This document shows positions 1-10,900 of a stretch of 64,000 nt of DNA, piece by piece. Source of the DNA: Hysterangium stoloniferum (taxonomy: Eukaryota; Basidiomycota; Agaricomycetes; Hysterangiales; Hysterangiaceae); contig WHVD01000012.1 in the NCBI GenBank assembly GCA_015178975.1, positions 434,001-498,000 of the forward strand. Reading direction: 5' to 3'. Every line of letters starts with the position of its first letter. Within the stretch, counting starts at the first letter, position 1. The notes beneath the pieces are model-generated. The model saw nothing but the letters and a program-made list of their open reading frames with translations. It was not told the origin of the DNA and searched no databases. The position numbers and the translations under genes are program-made.

Positions 1-1
1 T

Positions 2-205
2 ATTGCAGGAGTGTCGGCTGGTCAGGAAGTGCTATGGTTGCGAAACTTATTTGAGGAATTGGGATATCCTCAAAAGACTGCATCCACTTTGTATCTTGAC
101 AACCAATCTTCTATTGCAGTTGCCAGAGATCCTGAACATCATGGCCATATGAAACATCTGGACTTGAAAACATATTGGTTAAGGAGGATATCTGAAAACT
201 ATTAA
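2..205 (+). pseudogene. Ty1/Copia RNase H fragment, cut by left edge
   Basis: The frame is open from the window edge to a TAA at 203-205. It reads like the C-terminal part of a Copia polyprotein RNase H domain: a GQEVLWLRNLFEELGYP helix, then LYLDNQSSIAVARDPEHHG (the YxDNQSAI...NPxxH pattern) and MKHLDLKTYWLR, equivalent to the family's TKHIDIRYHFIRE. In a live element RNase H removes the RNA strand of the RNA:DNA hybrid during reverse transcription. Nothing after it looks like the end of a Copia element, so it is probably a relic; the 5' part lies outside the window. Confidence 0.75.
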
Positions 206-984
206 GTATACCAAATTCTAATATACTCTAAAGGTCATTTAAACATCTGAGATGTGATTCAAACATAATTTGGTTTTTAAAACTTTTTGAAAGTTTTAAA
301 CTCTCTCATACATTACAAACTCAAGAATCTTTCTGGACACAAGTAGACAATAAAAAAAATTAGTAGTTTGAAACACTAATACTTTTAAAAAATAGATACC
401 TTTAAATAGTCCATTCCATGCATATGTATATCATTGGCACCTCTAAATACATATGTATTACTTCAGAATAGATCTGTCAATCTAAACAGATTTCTACTTG
501 ATTCAACATACCCAGAATATATAGGGGGTTTTACTTAATAAAGACAGCTGTGGTATGAAAAATTTCCAATAATATTTTACATATTTTACAGGGAAATAAC
601 TACATTACAACTTTTAAAAAACAAGTACTAATAAAAGTATTAGTAGACATCTGTAAAAGGAAGGAAATTATATACAATAGAATTTGTTAAATAACTATGG
701 GTTGTATAAGATGTAATATGGAGAACTATTTCTGATGGTTGTTTTTTGATGATATAATTGTTTCAGAATAGATATCACTATTTAAAGATGGAGTTTTGTA
801 AAAATAAGACTTTTATTAGTAAATATTTGAGATTATAGTAATTATAAACACCCTCCTAAGCTGAAGCCAAGTCCTACTGGATTTCCCACAGGTTTCCCCA
901 GAAACCCTCCATGTACACACCCTTAACAGTATTTTCTGACTAAGACTCGCAGATTGTTCAATATACCACCAAGAAGAAAAGCAC
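206..984. other. AT-rich stretch without recognisable gene
   Basis: Strongly AT-rich DNA with many short A and T runs and stops in all frames. It lies between the Copia fragment and the Gypsy pol relic. I see no LTR pair, tRNA or coding exon. It may be the degraded flank of either element. Confidence 0.6.
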
Positions 985-3697
985 ATGCACAGGCATCATT
1001 ACCTGGACTGTCAACTCTTCATTCCCCACTTCCCAGCCAGACACTCACAAACCAGCCAGATGCCACAGAAGAAGCCTGTATCAAATAAGTCCTGGAAAAC
1101 CAGGATGAATCTGAGCATGAGGATGAGTCCGTGGCCCCCAACAAGGGCAAGGGTGTCATTGCCTCTCCACGCATTCAAGAGCTTACCCATCTCAATGCAT
1201 CTGCTCTTTCGCATTCTGATTCATTTTTTCGTTAAACTTAAGTCTAATATGATCCCAAAATTTGTTTTTTCAGCTCTTATAGATTTCGGCTCGACTCATT
1301 GTTTTTTAGATACAAAATTCATGCAAAAAAATTTGTTGTCAACTTATCCAATTAATCCCGTTGGCCTCAGCCTCTTCGATGGCACAAGTAATTTGGTTGT
1401 TACCCAAGCTTGTGATTTATCCATCTGTTTCCTGTGTGGAACAACTCAATTGGTCACTTTCTATGTGACCCAGTTAGACTCGAGTTGCTCGGTGGTCCTA
1501 GGACACAACTGGCTTACCCGCTACAATCCATTGATTGACTGGATAACTAACAGTATAACATTCCGGACCACCGTGGCAGCTGAGGAAACTGTTCCTGTCA
1601 TGGCATCCACAGCACCCATGGCCTTCCTGGCACCTGCAGTCTCGAGGACTCCTATGATCCCTATGGCACCCATAGCTTCCCCAGAACCCACAGCACGTCC
1701 GTCTATTTCTCTGATTAATGCTGCAACTTTTATTAGGGCTACAAAAATGGACAGGTCCCAGGCGTTCACTATCAACTTAAAAATTGATGAAGCAACTGTA
1801 CGTTTTTCAACCCCGGTATCTGAATCTGAGCAAGCCACTGACCTAGAAGGTGTCCCGGAGAAATATCATGACTTTGCAGATGTTTTTAGCAAGCGGATAG
1901 CTGACCGGCTTCCGCCCCACAGAGAATACGACTTAAAAATCGATCTCGAAGATGGCACCCAGCCACCCCTAGGACATATCTACCCACTCTCGTTCACAGA
2001 ACTTTCCGCAATCTGTGATTTCCTTGATGAACATTTCTCCATAGGTTTTATCAGACCCTCAAAGTCTCCTTTTGGAGCACCTGTTCTGTTTGTCAGAAAA
2101 AAGGATGGATCCCTTCGACTATGTGTTGGTTTCAGAGGCCTCAATGCTATCACCAAAAAGGATAAGTATCCACTCCCACTTATATCTGATCTGCTTGATG
2201 CTCTGCAGAATCCCCGGATTTACACCAAAATAGATCTCAAACACGCCTATCATTTGGTCTGGATTGCCACGGGCAATGAATGGAAAACCACTTTTAGAAC
2301 CCATTATGCGGCCTTTGAGTGGTTGGTGATGCCCTTTGGACTCACCAATGCTCCGTCTGTTTTTCAGCGTTTTATCAACAACATTTTCTCTGACATGCTC
2401 AATGTATGTGTTATTGTTTACTTGGACGACATTCTTATCTACTCTGAGGACCCCGCAGAACACAACAAACAAGTCCATGATGTTCTCTGGAGACTCAGAC
2501 AACATAGTTTATCCATGAATGATAAAAAATGTACTTTTAACACGGACTCAGTGGAATACCTGGGTTTCATCATCGGACCCGATGGAATGGATGAAACTAA
2601 AGTGCAAGTCATCAATGATTAGCCTGAACCCCAAAAAGTCAAAGATATACAATCCTTTCTCGGCTTTGCCAATTTTTACTGTCAGTTTATCCATGGATAT
2701 TCCAACATCACAGTACCCCTTACCTGCCTTATGCATAAGGTTACTCTGTGGAATTTTAATGATAAGTGTCAAAAAGCTTTCAATCTTTTAAAAAATCCTT
2801 TTTCCTCAGCTCCTATTCTGTTGCATTGGAAACTGGACTTCCCGCTCATTGTTGAAATGGATGCCTCGGATTATGTGCTTGGAGCCATTCTGTCTATCCA
2901 GGACTCTGATGGAGAAGTCCACCCTGTGGCTTTTCTGTCCCAGACCTTTACCAGAGCAGAGCTCAACTACAACATTCATGATAAGGAACTCCTGGCACTT
3001 TTTTCAGCTTTCAAAGCATGGCGACACTATTTGGAAGGCTCGGGAACTCCGATTGACGTTGTAACAGATCACAAAAACCTGGAATACTTTTCTACCACAA
3101 ACCTTTTGACCCATTGGCAGGCCCGCTGGTCTGAATATCTATCTGCTTTCAATCTGATTATCCACTTTCGACCCAGCCATCTTGGCGGCAAACCCGAACA
3201 CTTTAACTAGACCATGGGATGTCTATCCTAAAGAGGGGAGCAACGACTATGCCATGGTGAACCCGCACAACCTGAAACCTATTTTCATGAATCAACAACT
3301 TACCACATCGGTCCATGCAACTTTCCTCATCAATCCCATTGTCCATGGAATTATCATTATGGATATCGAGAAGTTACACCAAGATATTCTATTGGCAATT
3401 CCGTTAGACCCGATTACTAAAGCTCACCTTGACAATCCCACAGACCCCAATCAACAGTGGTCTCTTGATCAGCATGGTTTCATTAGACTTGATGATCAGA
3501 TCTATGTACCGGACTCCGACGGCCTCCGCCTCAGGATCCTTCAATACAAACATGATCATCCACTCTCAGGACATTTCAGGTACAACAAAACTCTATCATT
3601 AATAAGAAGAGAATATACTTGGCCCGGACTCTGTGGATTTGTTAAGCACTATTGTAAACCTTGCTCTACTTGTCCCCACTTGAAATCTCAGCGACTC
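985..3697 (+). mobile_element. Ty3/Gypsy pol relic, copy 1 (protease-RT-RNase H-partial integrase), inactivated
   Basis: Pol-like coding sequence. A retropepsin-like segment (ALIDFGSTHCFLD) lies near 1275-1315; the usual D-S/T-G triad is DFG here, so the active site looks lost. RT spans about 1960-2600 with the catalytic YLDD box at 2419-2430. RNase H (VEMDASDYVLGAILS) begins near 2850, and the H2C2 zinc finger of integrase lies near 3550-3690. Three lesions are visible: TAG at 2620-2622 where copy 2 (57958-61425) has tryptophan; a +1 frameshift near 3196; and loss of similarity after about 3697, removing the DDE integrase core and chromodomain. LCVGFRGLN replaces LCVDFRGLN of copy 2, and two codons are missing near 2585. 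No gag or LTR was found. Reading starts at 985 only because the frame opens there; the first ~80 codons are not recognisable. Confidence 0.85.
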
Positions 3698-3751
3698 TTA
3701 CTGAAATCCCTGCCAACACTTGGATTATTCAAGGCCCACCTCTTAAGCTAG

Positions 3752-4830
3752 TGAATTAATCAAGTACAAGCACACAAGAAAATCCAATATAAATTATTTT
3801 CTCTATTAATAAATTATTTAAAATATCTATTAATAGTTATAAATAAGTATACAAGAAACCAAAGCTTTATATCAAGTCTCTGCTAAGTTACTGTACATAC
3901 ATATACTCAGCTTCTAGCCCCTGTTCTCAAGGAATAGTTGTTTATTTGCTAAAAGAGTTACATATTGCTCTTTTGAACCTTTCAACAATCAAAATAAGCA
4001 TTGATTTGAATTGTTTAAGCTTAATAGTGCAGCTCATTAATCTATCAGTATTTAAATTACTGAACCTTTGCTTATTTTATTGTTGAAGCTCTGTAACACT
4101 ATAGCATATATTGAGCTATCTGAGAGAAACCCCTAAATACATTACAATTATGAAGAATGTCTACAAAACTATATCTTGCATCTTTGAAGCCATTTTGAGG
4201 TATTCTTGGCAGTCATGACACTGTGTGGCACTTTCCCATGGCCCTAGCTTGAGTGGGTTGGAAAGACTGTCAGGTTTTCCTAAACCAGAGAATCAAAGAA
4301 TGAGAGTGCTGGAGGTGGGGGAGGTGGATAAGCAGGTATTTGTAGAGAGGTCAATAAGCAACACAAGTACACAGGAGGTCAAAGGTTCAAGTTTGGATAA
4401 GGTAAATGTGCAAGTTGCATCACAGTGTGTATATACATATACCAAATGCAGGATCAGAAAATTGGACCATAACACCCCCACCAAGAGAAAAGAGATTCCC
4501 ACTGACAACTGGAAAAATACAGGTTCTCACAGCCAAATTGGAATAGTTCTGTTTGCAAAGCATAAACCAGAACTTGCAGTTGGGCTGCTTAGGACAGTTT
4601 CTGTTGACACAAAAAAGGCCTGAAGGCCAATCAAGAAGCAAATACCATGCTGCCAGGGGTGATACTGTACATATCTGACTCAGGCATTCTTCTGCAGTAA
4701 ATATAAAAAGTGGCACTTGACATTGCTAGACAGTATATACATGATACCATAGATCAATACAAGGAGCAAATTTCTTTGAAGCTGTACAATAGCCCTCAAG
4801 GACACTGAATAAACTCCACCCAACTCAAAT
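3752..4830. other. Non-coding AT-rich flank with a short inverted repeat
   Basis: No convincing gene. A small foldback lies at about 3979-4091: TTCAACAATCAAAATAAGC near the left end is nearly complementary to GCTTATTTTATTGTTGAAG at the right end. A 98-codon open frame on the minus strand (4420-4716) and an overlapping 132-codon plus frame (4225-4623) show no family signature. The minus frame lies downstream of the ankyrin gene and array, so it could be a 3' exon or UTR of that transcript, but its phase does not fit the array's last predicted splice. Confidence 0.4.
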
Positions 4831-4872
4831 TTAACTATTCCTTTTTACAAGTTGAAAAAGTTCATGCTGCCT
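4831..4872 (-). other. Possible terminal exon of the ankyrin/micro-exon gene
   Basis: Downstream of the last recognisable array slot (4923-4925), the minus strand offers a donor GTAAAT, a CTAAAC branch-like site and a TTTTAG acceptor ending at 4873. The exon that follows would read RQHELFQLVKRNS and stop at TAA (4831-4833) in phase 0, the phase of all the array slots. This is the simplest place for the gene to end. It is inference from splice-like signals only. Confidence 0.25.
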
Positions 4873-4916
4873 CTAAAATATGGAGTTTAGACTCAGATTT
4901 TGTGCAAATCAATGAG

Positions 4917-7900
4917 ATTTACTTTCTATTGATTGGAGGGAGGGAGTAGTGAATATTGGGCATGAGAAGAACAGGATGGTACTTACATGCTGATGGACCA
5001 GAAGACCAGGAGGGAACAGGTCAAGACTCAGCCATTGAAGTGTATGGCCTATAAACCAGCACGTACCCCCTGTTGGGAAGAGACCATTACCTTCAGTTTA
5101 CAGTATACATCTGGTGGCACTTACTGTCTGTCAGTTGAGGAGAGAGTGCATTTGTCAGCCTTCCCCATGCAGTATGGATGTGACAGCACTTACTACCTGT
5201 TGTTTGAGGAGTGGAAGGGAGCATTTATCAGCCTTCAGTATGTGGGATGGATGTCACAGCACTTACTCTCTGTTGGTTAAGGAGGGGAAGGGTGCACTCA
5301 TCACCCATCAGTGTGCAGGATGCATGTGACAACACTTACTGCCTGTTGGATGGGGAGGGGAAGGGTGCATTTGTCAGCCTTTGGTGTGTGGGGTGGACAT
5401 CACAGTGCTTACTCTCTGTTGGTCAAGGAGGGTAAGGGAGCATTTGTCAGCCTTTGGTGTACAGTATGAATGTGACAGCACTTACTGCCTGTCAGGTGCG
5501 GAGGCAAGGGAGCATTTGTCAGCCTTTGGTGTGTGGGATGGATGCCACAGCACTTACTCTCTGTTGGTCAAGGAGGGGAAGGGAGCATTTGTCAGCCTTT
5601 GGTGTACATACAGTATGAATGTGACAGCACTTACTACCTGTCAGGAGAGGAGGCAAGGGAGCATTTGTCAGCCTTCAATGTGCAGTATCCATGTGGTAAC
5701 ACTTACAAACTATTGGTTGAGGAGGGGAAGGTAGTGTTTGTCAGCCTGCAGCTTGCACTGGGCATGTACCAGAGCTTACTGACTGTTGGTTAAGGAGGGG
5801 AAGAGAGCATTTCTCAGCCTTGAGCATGTCAGATACATGTGGGGGCACTCACATCCTATCAGTTGAGGAGGGGAAGTGGGCATCCATCAGCCTTCAACAT
5901 GCAATATGCATGTGGCAGCACCTACTTCCTGTCAGTTGAGGAAGGGAAGGGAGCATTTATTAGCCTTCCTTGTGTGGGGTGCATGTGACAGCACTTACAC
6001 TCTATTGGTTGGAGAGGGGAAGGGAGCATTTGTCAGCCATCATGTGCAGTATCATGTGGCAGCACTTACAAACTATTGGTTGAGGAGGGGAAGGGAGCAT
6101 TGTCAGCCTCCAGCATACAGTATGCATGTGGCAGCACTTACAAACTATTGGTTGAGGAGGGGAAGAGAGCATTTCTCAGCCTTCAGCATGCAGTATACAT
6201 GTGGGGGCACTTACATCCTATCAGTTGAGGGGAAGGGAGCATCCATCAGCCTTCAGCATGCAATATGCATGTGGCATGGCAGCACTTACTTCCTGTGAGT
6301 TGAGGAGGGGAAGGAAGCATTTGTCAGCCTGCAGCATGTGGTGGGCATATAACAGGGCTTACTTGCTGTTGGTTAAGGAGGGGGAGCATTCCTCAGCCTT
6401 CAGGATGTGGTGGGCATGTGGGGTACTTACACCCTATCAGTTGCAGATGGGAAGGGAGCACCATCAGCCTTCAGCACACAGTATGCATGTGGCAGCACTT
6501 ACTTCCTGTCAGTTGAAGAGGGGAAGGGAGCATTTGTCAGCCTCCAGCATACAGTATGCATGTGGCAGCACTTACAAACTATTGGTTGAGGAGGGGAAGA
6601 GAGCATTTCTCAGCCTTCAGCATGCAGTATACATGTGGGGGCACTTACATCCTATCAGTTGAGGGGAAGGGAGCATCCATCAGCCTTCAGCATGCAATAT
6701 GCATGTGGCATGGCAGCACTTACTTCCTGTGAGTTGAGGAGGGGAAGGAAGCATTTGTCAGCCTGCAGCATGTGGTGTGCATATAACAGGGCTTACTTGC
6801 TGTTGGTTAAGGAGGGGGGAGCATTCCTCAGCCTTCAGGATGTGGTGGGCATGTGGGGGTACTTACATCCTATCAGTTGCAGATGGGAAGGGAGCACCCA
6901 TCAGCCTTCAGCACACAGTATGCATGTGGCAGCACTTACTTCCTGTCAGTTGAAGAGGGGAAGGGAGCATTTGTCAGCCTTCAGTGTGCAATGTGCATGT
7001 GGCAGCACTTACTTCCTGCCATGTGAGGAGGGAAGGGAGTATTTTTCAGTGTTCAGCATCCAGTCTGCATGTGACAGCACTTACTCTCTATTGGTTGAAG
7101 AGAGGAAGGGAGCATTTATCACCCTGCAGCATGCAGTGTGCATGTGGCAGTACTTACAAACTATTTGTTGAGGAGGGGAAGGGAGCATTTGTCAGCCTGC
7201 AGCATGCAGTAAGCATATAACAGTGCTTACAGCAGCCTATTGGTTAAGGAGGGGGGGAGCATTCCTCAACCTTCAGGATGTGGTGGGCATGTGGGGGTAC
7301 TTACATCCTATCAGTTGCAGATGGGAAGGGAGCACCCATCACCCTTCAGCACACAGTATGCATGTGGCAGTACTTACAAGCTATTAGTTGAGGAGAGGAG
7401 GGGAGCAGTTGTCACCCTTCAGTATGTAGTATGCATGTTTTCACACTTACATCCTATTGGTTGAGGAGAGGAAGGGAGCATTTGTCAACCTTCAGTGTGC
7501 AGTGTGCATGTAGCAGCACTTACCCGCTATTGGTTGAGGAGGGAAAGGGAGCATTCATCAACCTTCAGTGTGCAGTGTGCATGTAGCAGCACTTACCCGC
7601 TATTGGTTGAGGAGGGAAAGGGAGAATTTGTCAACCTTCAGTGTGCAGTGTGCATGTAGCAGCACGTACCCACTATTGGTTGAGGAGGGAAAGGGAGCAT
7701 TTGTCAACCTTCAGTGTGCAGTGTGCATGTAGCAGCACTTACCCGCTATTGGTTGAGGAGGGAAAGGGAGCATTGTCAGCCTTCTGCATGTGGGATGCAT
7801 GTGACAGCACTTACAAGCTATTGGTTGAGGAGAGGAAAGATGCATTTGTCAATGATCACCATGTAGTATGCATGTGGCAGCACTTACAAACTATTAGTTG

Positions 7901-10900
7901 AGGAGAGGAAGGGAGCATTTGTCAACCTTCAGTGTGCAGTGTGCGTGCAGCAGCACTTACCCGCTATTGGTTGAGGAGGGAAAGGGAGCATTTGTCAACC
8001 TTCAGTGTGCAGTGTGCATGTTGCAGCACGTACCCACTATTGGTTGAGGAGGGAAAGGGAGCATTTGTCAACCTTCAGTGTGCAGTGTGCATGTAGCAGC
8101 ACTTACCCACTATTGGTTGAGGAGGGAAAGGGAGCATTGTCAGCCTTCTGCATGTGGGATGCATGTGACAGCACTTACCTGCTATTGGTTGAGGAGGGAA
8201 AGGGAGCATTCGTCAACCTTCAGTGTGCAGTGTGCATGTAGCAGCACTTACCCACTATTGGTTGAGGAGGGAAAGGGAGCATTCGTCGACCTTCAGTGTG
8301 CAGTGTGCATGTAGCAGCACTTACCCGCTATTGGTTGAGGAGGGAAAGGGAGCATTTGTCAACCTTCAGTGTGCAGTGTGCATGTAGCAGCACGTACCCA
8401 CTATTGGTTGAGGAGGGAAAGAGAGCATTTGTCAACCTTCAGTGTGCAGTGTGCATGTAGCAGCACTTACCCGCTATTGGTTGAGGAGGGAAAGGGAACA
8501 TTGTCAGCCTTCTGCATGTGGGATGCATGTGATAGCACTTACAAACTATTGGTTGAGGAGAGGAAAGATGCATTTGTCAATGATCACCATGTAGTATGCA
8601 TGTGGCAGCACTTACAAACTATTAGTTGAGGAGAGGAAGGGAGCAGTTGTCACCCTTCAGCATGTAGTATGCATGTTTTCACACTTACATCCTATTGGTT
8701 GAGAGGAAGGGAGCATTCATTAGCATTCAGGACACATGTGGCAGCACTTACTCTCTGTGAATTGATGAGGATTTGTCAGCCTTCAGCATGTGGTATACAT
8801 GTAATGGCACTTACTATCTGTAGGCAAGGAGGGGAAGAGAGCATTTGTCAGCCTTCAGCTTGCAGTGTGCATGTGGTACTTACCCACTATTAGTTGAGGA
8901 GGGGAAGGGAGCAATTGTCAGCATTCAGCATGCAGTATGCATGTGACACCACTGACTCTTTGTTCATTGAGGAGGGGAAGGGAACACTTGTCAGCCTTCA
9001 GTGTGAAGTATGATGTGGCAGCACTTACTACCTGTCAGTTGAAGAGGGGAAGGGAGCATTTGTCAGCCTTCCATACATGAGATGCATGTGACAGCACTTG
9101 CTCTCTATTGGATGAAGAGAGGAAGGGAGCATTTATCACCCCTCAGCATGCAGTGTGCACATGGCAGTACTTACAAACTATTAGTTGAGGAGGGGAAGGA
9201 AGCAGTTGTCACCCTTCAGCATGTAGTATGCATGTTTTCACACTTACATTCTATTCATTAAGGAGGGGAAGGGAGCATTTGTCACCCTTCAGCATGCAGT
9301 AAGCATGTAACAGTGCTTACGGCCTATTGGTTAAGGAGGGGATGGGAGCATTTGTCAGCCTTCAACATGTAGTATGCATGTGACAGCACTTACAAACTAT
9401 TGGTTGAGGAGAGGAAAGATGCATTTGTCAACCATCACCATGTAGTACATATGCATGTGGCAGCGCCTACCCGCTATTGGTTGAGGAGGGAAACGGAGCA
9501 TTGTCAGCCTTCTGCATGTGAGATACATGTAACAGGACTTACTGCCCATTGCTTAAGGAGGGGAAGGGAGCATTTGTCAGCCTCCAGCATGCAGTGTGCA
9601 TGTGGCACTGCTTACCCACTATTGGTTGAGGAGGTGAAGGGAGCATTTGTCAGCCTTCCATACATGGGATGATGTGACAGCACGTACTCCCTGTTGGTTG
9701 AGGAGGGGAAGGGAGCATTTGTCAGCCTGCAGCATGTGGTGGGCATATAACAGGGCTTACTTGCTGTTGGTTAAGGAGGGGGGAGCATTCCTCAGCCTTG
9801 AGGATGTGGTGGGCATGTGGGGGTACTTACACCCTATCAGTTGCAGATGGGGCACCCATCAGCCTTCAGCACACAGTATGCATGTGGCAGCACTTACTTC
9901 CTGTCAGTTGAAGAGGGGAAGGTAGCATTTGTCAATTTTCCACACATGAGATGTATGTGACAGCACTTACTATCTGTATGTAAGGAGGGGAATGGAGCAT
10001 TTGTCAGCCTTCCATACATGGGATGATGTGACAGCATGTACTCCCTGTTGGTTGAGGAGGGGAAGGGAGTATTTGTCAGCCTGCAGCATGTGGTGGGCAT
10101 ATAACAGGGCTTACTTGCTGTTGGGTAAGGAGGGGGGGAGCATTCCTCAGCCTTCAGGATGTGGTGGGCATGTGGGAGTACTTACATACTATCAGTTGCA
10201 GATGGGAAGGGAGCATCCATCATCCTTCAGCACACAGTATGCATGTGGCAGCACTTACTTCCTGTCAGTTGAAGAGGGGAAGGGAGCATTTGTCAGCCTT
10301 CCATACATGAGATGTATGTGACAGGACTTACTCTCTATTGGTTGAAGAGAGGAAGGGAGCATTTATCAGCCTTCAGCATGCAGTGTGCATGTGGTAGTGC
10401 TTACCACCTATTGGTTGTGGAGAGGAAGGGAGCATTGTCAGCTTTCTGTGTGTGGGATCCATGTGACAGCACTTACTCTCTGTTAGTTGATCAGGGAAAG
10501 GGAGCATTCATTACCATTCATGACACGTGGTAACACTTACTCCCTGTGAATTGATGAGAATTGTTCAGCCTTCAGCATGTGGTATACATGTAACAGCACT
10601 TACTGTCTGCATATAAGGAGGGGAAGAGAGCATTTGTCAGCCTTCAGCTTGCAGTGTGCATGTGGTGGCACTTACAACCTCATGCAATATGTTTCCAGCA
10701 GCCCTTTCTTCCTGTCAGTTAAAAGGGAGCCTTTGTCAGCTTTTGATACATGGGATGCCTGTGACAGTACTTACTCCCTATTAGTTGAAGAGAGGAAGGG
10801 ACCATTTATTAGCCTTCAGTGTGTAGTGTGTGTGGTGTGGTGCTTACCAACTATTGGTTGTAGAGGGGAAGGGAGCATTGTCAGCTTTCTGTTTGTGGGC

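Noticed and set aside
4420-4716. 98-codon minus ORF with several cysteines downstream of the array, considered as final exon of the ankyrin gene
   Set aside because: Its best acceptor (ACTGCAG) gives the wrong phase for the array slots and no family similarity is evident; kept only as a weak possibility in the flank entry.
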